Origin: Primulina eburnea
Taxonomy: Eukaryota; Streptophyta; Magnoliopsida; Lamiales; Gesneriaceae
Reading direction: 5' to 3'
DNA length: 64,000 bases
Assembly: GCF_022965805.1 (NCBI RefSeq)
Contig: NC_133101.1
Span: 50,920,342 to 50,984,341, forward strand
The translations under genes were made by a program, and so were the position numbers. This document shows positions 33,291-44,206 of the stretch, piece after piece. The stretch's first letter is position 1; every line of letters starts with the position of its first letter. The notes beneath the pieces are model-generated. The model saw nothing but the letters and a program-made list of their open reading frames with translations, was not told the origin of the DNA and ran no database searches.

Positions 33291-34105
33291 GAGGTTGAAC
33301 CACCTAAACTTTAAATATATTGCCCATCTGAGTAACCATGATCTTGTAACGGGTTTGTCCAAAATAGATTTTTCAAAAGATAAAATTTGTTCAGCATGTC
33401 AGTTTGGAAATCAAGTAAGATCTTCATTTAAAAACAAGGGTTGTAATCATCTTCCCGACGCTTAGAACTGCTACATATGGATCTTTTTGGTCCTATACCA
33501 GTCATGATCTTAGGGGGAATAAAATACACTTTAGTAGTCGTGGATGATTTTTCAAGGTTTACTTGGGTATTTTTCTTAAATACAAAGACCAAACTGTTAC
33601 ACAACTTATTAAACTTTTCAAAAGACTATTAAATGAAAAATCAGTTGGGATTGATCGAATAAGATCTGATCGAGGGACTGAATTCATAAATCAAAATCCT
33701 TCACAATTTTTAGAAAATACTGGGATTAAGCATGAGCTTTCAGCAGCAAGAACTTTTCAGGAAAATGGTGTAACTGAGAGAAGAAATCAGACCCTTAAAC
33801 AAGCTGCTATAACAATACTTCCTGATTCTGGTATTTCTCAGAGGTTTTGGGTAGAAGCAGTAAATACTGCATGTTATACTCAAAACAGATAAATGATTAA
33901 TAAGAATCATTTGAAAACACCGTATGAGATCTGGCATGGACGCAAAAGCGTGGTTTCTTATTTCAAAATATCTGGCTGCAAATGTTTTATTCTTGATAAT
34001 GGCAAAAATCATTTAAAAGCTTTTGATGCTAAATCTGCAGAGGGAATATTATTGGGTATTCATCAGTTAGTAAAGCTTACAAAGTTTTTAACGAATGCAC
34101 TTTGA
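33291..34105 (+). pseudogene. Copia-3 integrase
   Basis: The zinc region ends with 'KICSACQFGNQVRSSFKNKG' at about 33385-33445. The rve core follows: 'MDLFGPIPV' (first Asp, about 33478), 'VVVDDFSRFTWV', 'IRSDRGTEFINQN' (second Asp, about 33660-33695) and 'ENGVTERRNQTLKQAAIT' (Glu, about 33763-33815). All three catalytic acids are kept. A stop at 33890 lies within 'TQNRxMINKNHLKTPYEIW', after which the C-terminal part runs to 34105. Integrase would insert copia-3 cDNA. Confidence 0.87.
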
Positions 34106-34575
34106 ATGTAGAAGAGTCTATTCATGTTGTATTTGATGAATCTGTGTTAAATGATAAACTAACTGATCCAGTTGAGCTAGTTGATCGTTTTACATATATT
34201 ACTTTGGAGGATGATAATGAAGAAGAGAATTACATCAATCAAAATATCCTTCAAACACCAGAACCAGAAGTGCTAGATCAATCAGTTGAACAAGAAATTG
34301 TTACTGATTGTCAGTTGGTGGAGCAAAATTATAATACTCAGTTACCAACTGATATAGCAGCAACTGAAACTCAAGAAAATATTCAATTGCCAACTGAATC
34401 AGTTGCTGAGTTGGATGCAACAAATGATGAGTACAGATGGAAGAAATCACATTCACCAGGATTAGTAATATGTAAACAATCTGATCCGGTAAGAACTCGG
34501 AATCAAATGTTTAATTTATTTATTCATTCAGCTTTCGTTTCCCAACTGGAACCTAAGAAACTGATGAAGCTCTAG
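34102..34575 (+). pseudogene. Copia-3 pol linker between integrase and RT
   Basis: Open frame of 157 codons with 'MNVEESIHVVFDESVLNDK', an acidic, Gln/Thr-rich spacer, and 'HSPGLVICKQSDPVRTRNQM', the block that precedes RT in Sirevirus-type pol. Its DNA has a high density of CAGTTG/AACTGA words, which give repeated 'QSVEQ', 'PTDIA' and 'PTESV' peptides. It overlaps the preceding frame by four bases, so the split is a frameshift. Confidence 0.75.
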
Positions 34576-35446
34576 CTGATCCTAACTGGTTAAATGTCAT
34601 GCAAGAAGAGCTAAATCAGTTTACCCATAACAATGTCTGGAACTTAGTTCCAAGACCAATTTTTAAAACCATTATAGGTACAAAGTGGGCTTACATAAAC
34701 ACACTGAACGGATATGGTTCATTTGTGCGTAACAAAGCGAGGCTTGTAGCACAAGGATATAGACAAGAAGAAGGAATATATTACGATAAAACTTATGCAC
34801 AAGTTGCAAGAGTGGAAGCAATAAGAATGTTTCTTGCTTATGACTCATTCAACAACTTTAAAGTCTACCATATGGACGAAAAGAGTGCATTTCTGAACGG
34901 TCAGTTGCATGAAGAAATATATGTTGAACAACCAACATGTTTTGTTAATCACTCTCTTCCTGATCATGTTTATCATTTGAACAAAGCCTTATATCGCCTT
35001 AAACAAGCTCCAAGAGCTTAGTATGAAACTCTTTCAAAATTCGTAACTAATCATGATTTTACTGTTGGATCAGTTGATAAGACTCTGTTCAAATTTTCAA
35101 AGAATGATCACATTTTACTTGTGCAAATATATGTTGATATTATTTCTGGGTCAAATAACCCCAAAATACATGAGAAAGTTGCCAAGTTAATGCAGGAAAA
35201 GTTCAAGATGGGTATGATGGGTGGACTAACATTTTTCCTCGGTCTGCAAGTGAATCAACTGGAAACTGGTACTTTTATCAGCCAGACCAAATATACAAAG
35301 GAATTTCTTAAGAAATTTGGTATGGAAACATGTTCAGCTTCAAGTACTCTCATGAGTTCATCAATCAAACTAGACAATGATCAAGAGGGAATATCAGTTG
35401 AGACGACACTTTGCAGAGGTTTAATAGGTTCATTATTGTACATAAC
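34576..35446 (+). pseudogene. Copia-3 reverse transcriptase
   Basis: 'WNLVPRPIFKTIIGTKWAY', 'ARLVAQGYRQEEGIYYDKTY' and 'DEKSAFLNGQLHEEIYVEQP' mark the RT N-terminal half (34599-35021). A TGG to TAG change at 35019-35021 stops the frame after 'LKQAPRA'. The same frame continues to the active site, which reads QIYVDIISGS (about 35125-35150): the second Asp of YVDD is Ile. Further on 'LTFFLGLQVNQLETGTFISQ' and 'RGLIGSLLYIT' are present. The solo LTR at 35447 cuts it in the ATAAC target site. Confidence 0.9.
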
Positions 35447-36847
35447 TGAAGGATCGTTTGCCGAGAACCTTGAGGTGCTTCAAACAAAATATTCTCCAAG
35501 AGCTACAATAGCTCGTGTTCTAAGAATGTATACACCGATCAATTAGATCGAATTTGGTATAGAATCAAGAGGAAAACACTCGAAATAATTTTTCATTAAG
35601 AAACACTGATATATTTGTATATCTCGTGTAACTGAATAACCAAAATACTAGATTAGTTTTGCATTCATTAGTTCAGTTATGGTGAGAACTGAACCGACTG
35701 ATGCTCTAACTGGTTAAATCAGTTTGAAAACAATAGTTAAATAGTTAAATACACAAGATATGTTTATGGATGTTCGGATACTTCAACTGCTCCTACGTCA
35801 TTCATTCTACCACCTTGGGTAGGATTCACTAGGAGACTTTGATTTATACAACTACTTGTACAAATCCACCTAGGTTAGGACTTACCCACTGCCTAACTGA
35901 ACTCCTAGACTAGACTGAAGACAGTACCTTCCAGTCAACAATTCTTTAACGTCTATGTGAGAAAGACTACATACACAAGTTTATTGTGTTTGTGCAAGAC
36001 TATATTTGAGTGGTGGTGAGTGTGTGTGTGTGTGTGAGAACTAACATCTAAAAACTACACGAAAGGTGTTCTCACACACTAAGGGAAATAGGCTTCTAAT
36101 CTAATCTGATAACACATTGAAGTGTTCCCTCTGGGCTGAATACTTCTCTCTTAAGCTGATATGATTTTGAAGCGTGCATTTTTCTTTTCTCTCTTGTAGT
36201 GTATCTTTCTTCACTGATCTTCATCCTCTATTTATAGGCGTGAAGCTTGATCGTACAGTGAGAATCAATTATTGTATTCATTGCATTTTGAATCTGTTCC
36301 TCGAAATCCATTCCGGAAGTTTTGGCTTTAAGCTCTGATGCAACGTATCTTATTGTACTTTGATAGTACGATAGCTTTGTACCTTTGTGCGTAGCTGGAA
36401 TCCACTAGAATACAAAGCTTGTCTTGATATGCAACTGATTGGTTCTGACTGATGCTCTGAACTGATCTTCAGTTGGGCTGATGAAATCAGTTGAATCGTC
36501 AGTTGAACTGATTTCACTCTTTCAGTTGAACTGGTCAGCTAGGCTCTTCATCAGCTAGCTGGGCTTCTGAATATATTCTGATGAACCACCCATCAGCTGG
36601 ACAATCAGTTGAACTGTTTGTTTACATTTCAGTTCGACTGGTTCAGTTCATGCGATCAGTTGAACGTCTTTAGTTTGTGATTTTGACCGCTCGTAACTGA
36701 TCTCAACTCCAGTTTTGGCTCAATAACTGATCAGTTCGAAGCCTGATTAGTTCCAGCTATTTGCGTACTAAGTTAAATACATTAGAAACAAAATAACAAG
36801 TTCTGTTAATATCAAAATCAAGATTGCGAACATGAAATGTTCCAACA
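35447..36847 (-). mobile_element. Solo LTR of a Sirevirus-type element in copia-3 RT
   Basis: 1401 bp bounded by the target duplication ATAAC (35442-35446 and 36848-36852). On the minus strand it begins TGTTGGAACATTTC (36847) and ends CGATCCTTCA (35447), like the other Sirevirus-type LTRs here. Removing it rejoins 'GSLLYIT' with 'ASRLDIVF'. It contains about 300 bp (36430-36730) extremely rich in CAGTTGAACTGA-like words and a GT microsatellite at 36019-36037. Confidence 0.92.
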
Positions 36848-37216
36848 ATAACTGCTAGTCGTCTTGATATTGTATTTGTTGTTTGTATTTGTGCTAGATT
36901 GCAGATCCTAAGCAATAGCATTTTCAGCTGCTAAACGCATCTTAAAATATTTTAAAGGCACACAAAATGTGGGCTTATGGTATGCTAAGACTCTTATTTA
37001 GATTTAGTTGGATATTCAGATGCAGATTATGCAGGATGAAAGCTAGATCGTAAAAGCACCAGTGGATCATGTCAGTTTCTAGGAGACAGACTGATTTCAT
37101 GGTTCAGCAAGAAGAAAACATCCATAGCAACTTCTACAACTGAAGCAGAATATCTTGCTGCTGGAAACTACTATGCACAACTGATCTGGATTCAGCAACA
37201 ACTGAATAATGGATTC
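36848..37216 (+). pseudogene. Copia-3 RNase H, first part
   Basis: Continues pol after the solo LTR: 'ASRLDIVFVVCICARLQ', a frame-shifted stretch, then 'DLVGYSDADYAG', with one stop before 'KLDRKSTSGSCQFLGDRLIS' and 'SIATSTTEAEYLAAGNYYAQ' (RNase H active-site region). It ends at 'QQQLNNGF', the GATTC target site of Gypsy-B. The rest lies at 57491-57747. Confidence 0.87.
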
Positions 37217-39735
37217 TGTAACGTACCGTACTCTTTAGTACTTAAAATTTGCGGAAAAATTTAAAAATTTCTTAAATAAAAGGCAAACCTTCAAAATTCG
37301 ATAAAATAAACTGTACGTCCCAAAAGTAGTTGCAACAAAAGATCTAAAATATAGTTTGACAAAAGTAGTTGTTTAAAATCTCATAAACGATAGCGTGAAA
37401 TCAAAGTATGTTGGACATTCATAAAAACTTAAAACATGGTGGTCCTCGGATTTAGCCTCCCGTTCAGTCCAAGCCAGCTCACTGGTCCGCACCTCTCGTC
37501 TCCTCACATGCATCCTCACCTGCATCGATCAAGTCTAGTGAGTCTAAAGACTCAACACGTATAAACTGGAAGTAACGAGTAATACATAATAAAATCACAT
37601 GCAACCTCAAAATAGAATGTACATACTGAAACTTGTACTTGCAAATAAACTTGAACATACGTACTTAACATAGACGTGCCATAACTTGAAAACTTCTCAT
37701 AAACATGCTTGCATACTTGTACATATATAACTTCATCATTTTGCATAGAGGCATGTTTCAAAGCAAGTGACCCATAACATAAATTGCCTGATCAGACTAA
37801 ACCACAGTACTGGGCTGACAGGAAAAAATCCACTGCCACATACATGAGATCCTCGTTCTTGCTTTAATGGGTGGATTGGTCTCCGTTCATGCTATAACGC
37901 TTTCTAATCCTGATCTAAACTCGTTCATTCTTTAACAAGGTGGATTGGTCCCTGGTCATGCTTTACCGCTTTCCAATCCCATACATAAATTGGTCACAAG
38001 ACATTTAGCATACCTCAAAAACTTGAAATATTTTCTTTGCACGTCGAACATACTTACTTGGGTTTGAGGGATTCGTTGGATTGCGCTTGGCGCCACTGCT
38101 GCACATACTAACATGAATTTCAACACTTAACTTGCATAGCTTAGACGTAGGTAAGCGCACTCACCACCGAAGTAAATAAATGGCTTATGAAATTCTAGAT
38201 CGCTCGGGACTTGACCTCGTTTAATCGTACTAACTATGACATCAAACCCCGACACAAACTCTAAGATGACGTGTGAACATTTCCCAACAATAAAAGACAT
38301 GAACTCACTATTTGAATTTGAAAAGAAGGGGAAACCAAATATTTGGACAGAAGGAGTGGCGCTCAGGCAGTAAGAAGTTACCACTCGGGCGCCGAGCTAA
38401 AAAAAATAAATGCTCGACGGTGAGGGTGGCGCTCGGGCGGTAAAATGTTACCGCTCGGGCGTAGAGTTTTTTGAAGCTCTACTCTCTGACAGTGAGTGGC
38501 GCTCGAGCGGTAAGAAATTACCTCTCGGGCGCCGAGTGTACTGAACTCGCAATTCGCCTCTTAATACCCTTAATCAAAAAATACGATTCGTGAACCAATC
38601 CATCGAGACTCATCCTAGGACAATATGACACTGACTCGACTCCATAAAACGTCCCAAACGTTCCCAAAGAAAAGACGCACCACACACAACGCAATAAAAC
38701 CCATAAACTCAATTTTTAACACCAAAATAGTTTTCACGACTACTCGTTCTCCCAAGTGCCTAACGACGCGAAACAAAATGTTAATGACCTTCCAAATATC
38801 ATTAACCACATACCTAAATGCAGCAGCGATCACCCATCAATCCCCAACAAAGCCTGCAACCATTGAACTTCAAGAACACATCAATATCATAATTTTCAGA
38901 AAACGCAGTTTGAGCAGTCCCACGAGAAACATCATAACTCACTCAATTTTTATGCAAATATTTCGCGTTTACTGTCAAATCGAAGGTATCAAAAAGTTCT
39001 ACGATTTTTGTGTTGAAACTTTTCTCAGAATCGCGACCGAAAAATTGCAGTTTTGAAATTGACAGCAAAAATGTGACTTGAGATCCCAAAAATGGCTTCA
39101 AAAGTGATCTAAACATAATTGCTCAAACTTCTACACATCACACATGGATTTTCTCGCATAAAAACATCGCAAAAAATAATATGACTAGATCGACGCAGGA
39201 AAAACAGAATATACATGCCTTTAAATCTTTAACGTTACCGAATGACGATACCGAAGCGAGGGAAAGATGCAAGGTTGATGCGGGACGAACGTGGCACGAT
39301 TTGCTTGCAATAAAATCACCGAAAACTGTTGAAATTCTTTGTAGGGAGGGGCGGCCACTGATTTTTTCAAGAACCCTAGGTTTTCTCTTTTTTTAAAAAT
39401 CTGAAATAAAATGTGTAGGTGTGTGTTGTGTGTTTTGGTGTGTGTAAAAACGTGTAAGTGTGTGTGAGTGTGTGTAACGTGTGTGAGTGAGTAATTAGGG
39501 AAACATTGCTTAATTAAATAATTAATCAAGCAATTTAAAATGTTAAACGAATTAACAAGCTAATAAAAATGGTAAACTAATACCCAATTTACTAAAATCC
39601 TCTAATTTAAAATAAAACACATTATTGCTAATTTTTAAAAATCTTAAAATCACCTAATAATTAAATTAGGCTTTAAAATGCTAAAACTTAATAAATTATT
39701 TAAAAACCCCAACCTCAACTTAAAATAAGATACCT
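37217..39735 (-). repeat. Gypsy-B 3' LTR, major part
   Basis: Matches 54741-57241 almost throughout. On the minus strand it ends GTACGTTACA at 37217. It contains the LTR core (37511-37558) and the palindrome array (38350-38540). The 143-codon frame at 38625-39056 is part of the LTR and also open in neither sister copy. Interrupted at 39735 by copia-4. Confidence 0.9.
38350..38540. repeat. GC-rich palindromic array, GCTCGGGCGGTAA type (3' LTR)
   Basis: The LTR partner of 55872-56050, with three units. The sister arrays have accumulated different substitutions (for example 'gctcaggcagtaagaagttac' split across the first arm and loop here). Confidence 0.85.
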
Positions 39736-40756
39736 GAAAGGATCGGTTACAAAGGTGATAAGTGTTTAGAAGGGGGGGTTAATAAACACTTATTGAGTAT
39801 AATTTCTTTTCGAATAATAGGTTCAGTTTAGTTACAAACTGACACTCGGTATCTCTTCAGTCGATAACAATCAGTTTAACTGAAAGACATTTGCGGAAAT
39901 AAACTGACTGAAAGATAGAATAACTCAAAGTAACTGAATACGAAAAACATGCGGTATGTTTCTGGATGTTCGGAGAATAGAATAACTCCTACGTCACCCC
40001 TTCTATCACAAAGATAGGATTTTCACTAAAAGACTTTGATCAAATACACACATTGTACTGACCCACTTCAGTTTGGACTTAACAGTGCCAAACTGAAACT
40101 CTTAGTTAACAAAACTTTTATAATATAACACAACTGAATGAATCTTAGTAAAGATCTCAAAGTGCTAACAAGCTCGTAAGGTAGCCTTGATTGCTACTGA
40201 TAAATCTGATAAGAGTGAGCTTTGATATCTGAAAGTGAGTTGTGATTTTAGCAGAGTAACAACAAACTTGAATAGAATAGTAGTTCACGTGATTATATTC
40301 TCAGATGCCCTCTTTACCTATTTATAGGCTTTCCTCTCAACAGTAATATTAAATATCATTTGAATCTTTATATACGTTGATTGCCACGTCGATATCTTCT
40401 GACATTCGTACACTGCAATATCTGAAATGTGGCGTCCCACTACTAGTTGCTATCTGTTGTACTATTTGTCGGTTGTCGTTCTCAACTGATAACATGAATA
40501 GCTGAGGGACCGGCTGAAGGATACTTTGCTGGAAAGCTTATAACTGATTTGTTTCAACTGATCAGTCCCCAACTGATCAATCAGTTATAATACTGCTTCA
40601 GCTGATGACGTGTATAATTTATGGCTGGTACGCATTAGTCTTCAGCTAGTGGCAATATATCAGTTATCTCGTTGCTTCGTTTCCTTTGATCAGTTATACA
40701 AATACGTTTCGAAGCTTAGTTTAGTTTGTCAAATCACTGAAATTTAGTTTCCAAAA
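39736..40756 (-). repeat. Copia-4 3' LTR
   Basis: 1021 bp; the minus start reads TTTTGGAAACTAAATTTC (mutated TG) and the end CGATCCTTTCA. It keeps 'tttataggctttcc' near 40322, a reversed TATA-like leader as in copia-3, and the C/G tract near its end, 'agaagggggggtt'. Confidence 0.87.
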
Positions 40757-40946
40757 ATTTTCCCCTTTTTGGTGATTGACAAAACTCAGAATATAATAAA
40801 CTGAACTTTTGGATAAAGAATCTTTGTAGATGAAATAATTTCTAATGTACAGATTATTACAAAGAAAACAAATAATCTTCAAGTAATAATTGATAAAAGA
40901 ATGTCTCTTCAGCTGTATCCTATCTTTTTATTTCATTGACCTAGCT

Positions 40947-43591
40947 GCTTCCCCCTTTTTGTCAAGCACATCGACCTTGAGAGAAAAAATCCTAACATAA
41001 GCTGCAATGTCTTTGACAGCAGTCAATACAGTAGTCTGCAGCAAATCGATCTTCTTGGACACAGATAGTTCCATGGATTCAACTCTCTTCCTGATTGAGT
41101 CTTGAGTAACAGAAAGAATTTCAGCTATGCCTCTGTTCTTTTTGAGCTCGTCGATAGCAAAGTGATGGAAGTCACAGCTGTTTGAATGGATTTCAGTTTG
41201 TCTGAATTAAATTCACTGGAGGAGTTCAACTTAAGAGAATGAGAAAGCTGTATGTTTTGAATCTGTTTTATTTCTTGTATTATTTTGGACATGTTGAGTT
41301 GAATGTCCTGAATTTCTTCAAAGACCAAATCCATGTCTGATGATGGAGGAGGTGATACGGATCCAGACGGCCCTGGTTCCTGTTCCTTGGATGATTGATC
41401 AAATATCACTAAAGTTCGGTCAGAAACCTTTGTAACCTCCTGTGTCAGCTCTACACATCTTCCATATTTACTTCTTGTTGGACTGGAGGGGAAGAAGATA
41501 GAATAGGATCAGTAGATGGTCTGCCCTGCTGATTCAGTTGCGCATCAGCTGTAGTTTCAGTTGGCGGGCCAGTGACTGATGGTTCTGACTGTTGGTCAAC
41601 TGAATCTTTCTGTGGTTCTTCAACATTCAACTGAGCTTCCTCAGTGACAACATTTTCTTCAGTTGGCTCAACTTCTGATTGAATGAGCACATCAGTTTGA
41701 ACATCTTCTTCAGCAAAGACAAGGATAAGAGATTTAGTAACTGCTTGATCAGTTGGGATATCAACTGATTCTGTTGAAGGCGCATTTGCTTGAAATTCTT
41801 CTACCACTGACTGAATGATTTCATCAATATTTGCGAGTGACAAGTCAGCTTCTGAATATATTTGATGATCAGCAGCAGTATATTGAGGCACATCCTGAAC
41901 TGGCCCTTTAGTTGTAGCAGCAGCTTATTCAGGGGATTGCTCTTTGGGCTGAGAAGGCGAATTATCTTCTTCGTCTTCCGAAGTGCCTTCATGATTAACC
42001 AGTTCCTGATCTATCTCCCAAAATTTTATCTGGGATTGCAGACCCATAAGATCACTTTCCAGCTGCGTGAGCTCATCACGATCATTGTAGGCCGTTGGAC
42101 TTGTGGAAATATAGTTGGCTTTCATTTTCCAATCAGTTGGACCAATTTCTTGGCTCTGATTTGATCAAAGAAATAGTCCTTTTGCCCTAAAGCTTGAATG
42201 ATTGTAGTTGATTTGACCATTCTGAGAACAATTGCCTCCAGCTTGATAAATGTGTTCAGCTTTGACTTCTTCTTCAGCTGCTTGGCTAAAGTATGTGTTT
42301 TAAACCTCGTCCACGCATAAAAATACTCTCAGTTTGGATGCAGCAAAGGCATTAAGCTGTTCTCATATGAGGTCAATATATGAGTTTGAATGGCATTTGA
42401 GGGCCTTGGCTCTTCGATCATCTTGCCCTTTCCTTTCTCATCAGTGAGAATATGTGGAATGTTCAGTCTAGAGTGAGTAGCGTCCACTCTTTCCTGAATA
42501 ACGATTCCCTTGGGTCGAGCAGGAGCAAGAGTTGAAGGTCATTTGATTTAGATAAAGGGAACTGAAGCTTTTGCTGATTTCTTCTTCTCATCAACAGTAA
42601 TTGCTTTCAAAGGAACAGCCTGAATAGGCTGCTGAGCATCTGAGGACTTTAATCTTTCAGCAAGGATAGAAGTCAACGAAGCTACTGGCTTTGTCTTCTG
42701 AGTTCTTTGCTTCTTGGTGATCAGCAGAAAGGGTGTTTCTTCAGAATCTGATCCACTGACGATCAGTTTCCTCTTGGAAGATTTCAGTTGAGCCAGAGAC
42801 TTAGCCTTTTTCACTGATTTGGGAGCAACCTGCTGAGTTTCAATCTCCTTCTTGATATTTACAAACTGATCAGGAGAGATGTTAAGTTTGGTCTTCGGTG
42901 GCTAAATATTTTTGGCATTGAAAACCTTAAACTTTGATGTTCTTTCTGAGTCATCAGCCACCAACCCTTTGATTTTCAGCAAGTAGCTCAGTTGAACAAC
43001 AAATCCCTTGGACTGCTTGGTGGACTGGAGCATATTCTTTAAAATATTGAAAATAAGACGCTTCCAGTTGAGTTTTCGTTCTGCCATGATTACAGAGATG
43101 GCTTGAAATTTCTCCAACGTAAGGGCAGCAAAGGATCCTACCTTTGCCAAAAGCCCTTTGGCCACGATATCGGCCATCAGCTGAACTTCATGCTTAAGTT
43201 CTTTCTTTGGATCGGAAACCTTGATTTTCCGTCCATCAGCGGAGAGGAGGTTTGTATCTCTTCAATGTCAGATGCTTTCACCTCAGAAAGATGTGCCATA
43301 CCATCAGAAGGCCGCAAGAATAACTCTCCAAATGATTCTTCAAAAATGGTCAACAACCGACCATTGATAGTAGAAATGATGTTTCCATCAGACGTGATCT
43401 TTCTAGTGGAGTAAAATTCTTGAAGTTCCTTCGGGTAAATCTCTTGAGACGATTGCCCCAAAAACATCCTTAGTCCTGCTGATTCGAGCTTTAGAAATAC
43501 ATTTTTTAATATCCGCTTTTCCAACTGTTAGGACTGATCCAAAGTTGATCGCCATTGCATTCAACATATGTGCGGGAATTTGATTTGCCAT
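40947..43591 (-). pseudogene. Copia-4 extra ORF, nearly full length
   Basis: The minus-strand ATG at 43591 starts 'MANQIPAHMLNAMAINFG'. A shifted frame follows ('KNVFLKLESAGLRMFLGQSS', 'KITSDGNIISTINGRLLTIF', 'EVKASDIEEI'), then 'FAALTLEKFQAISVIMAERK' and 'SYLLKIKGLVADDSERTSKF'. The next part is basic, with 'KRKLIVSGSDSEETPFL', followed by an acidic Gln/Thr/Ser-rich tail ('VVTEEAQLNVEEPQKDSV') and a helical, heptad-like C-terminus ('VFEEIQDIQLNMSKIIQEIK'). It ends with codons over the purine tract at 40947-40967. It is colinear with 58090-60850 of copia-3. Its role is unknown. Six or more frame breaks. Confidence 0.7.
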
Positions 43592-43599
43592 TTGTCGTG

Positions 43600-43616
43600 A
43601 ATGATTTCCTGCTAAA
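43600..43616 (-). promoter_or_regulatory. Candidate splice acceptor before the copia-4 extra ORF
   Basis: On the minus strand 'ttttgttttagcag|gaaatc' ends about 15 bases before the extra-ORF ATG at 43591. Copia-3 has 'atgctttacag|gaaatt' at the equivalent place (57990-58006). The pyrimidine-rich run and AG fit a plant 3' splice site. Confidence 0.4.
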
Positions 43617-43695
43617 ACAAAAGCTTGATTTTGCTTTGAGAGTTTTTAGTAAGCGTAAGGAAGAAGAACTGAAATGGAGCGGGTAAAGTACTAAT

Positions 43696-43912
43696 GTACG
43701 TGACTGTTCGAATTATTGGACACGTGTCAGTCCATGAAATTTTAAATTCAAAAATATGTGTACGTGTGCTGCAAGTGTGTTAAGAATACGTGGATTAAAG
43801 AGGTCCACGTTTCAACATGTCATGTGTTTAAAAGATAGCATTTAATGCTTGATAATCAGTCACCTCTCTTGATTTGGAATATAGCAATGGTTAATTTGTT
43901 AACTTACGTGAG
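43696..43912. promoter_or_regulatory. Cluster of six ACGTG cores between divergent ORFs
   Basis: tACGTG near 43698, the palindrome GACACGTGTC at 43719-43728, tACGTG near 43762 and 43788, cACGT (reverse ACGTGga) near 43806 and tACGTG near 43906. These are G-box/ABRE-like sites for plant bZIP and bHLH factors. They lie between the extra ORF start (43591) and the antisense ORF (44207). Confidence 0.5.
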
Positions 43913-44145
43913 AATATTAGTGAAATCATCAGCTAAACGATCAGTTGTAAAACTTTCTCATTTCAGTTGAAGATTTACTAACTGCTGTCTTCTCAGTTTA
44001 ACTTGTTAAACCAATATTCCCTCTTAATAAATGCATAAAAGAAATTACGAGAACTTTAAGCGATATGAATTAAAGAAAATCTTATGCTTAGAAGGTTAAT
44101 CGTCTTCCGTAATGACTTGTCCTTTCATCTTCCTTAACCCTAGGC

Positions 44146-44153
44146 TATAAATA
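44146..44153 (+). promoter_or_regulatory. TATA box of the antisense ORF
   Basis: 'ggctataaataagagtag' is a near-perfect plant TATA box at a proper distance from a leader with 'cagcaaagaatattcagcag' and the ATG at 44207. Confidence 0.55.
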
Positions 44154-44206
44154 AGAGTAGCTCAGTTAGTCTTAAACATTTCAGCAAAGAATATTCAGCA
44201 GCTAAA

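Noticed and set aside
33740..34012. 90-codon minus-strand frame
   Set aside because: Mirror of the copia-3 integrase, whose catalytic motifs are on the plus strand.
38350..38540. CRISPR-like look of the regularly spaced palindromes
   Set aside because: Units are imperfect, spacers are also repeated, only three units exist, and the context is a plant LTR. Not a CRISPR array.
38625..39056. 143-codon plus-strand frame in the Gypsy-B 3' LTR
   Set aside because: The sister LTR (56100-56590) does not keep it open, and it runs antisense to the LTR. No recognisable protein.
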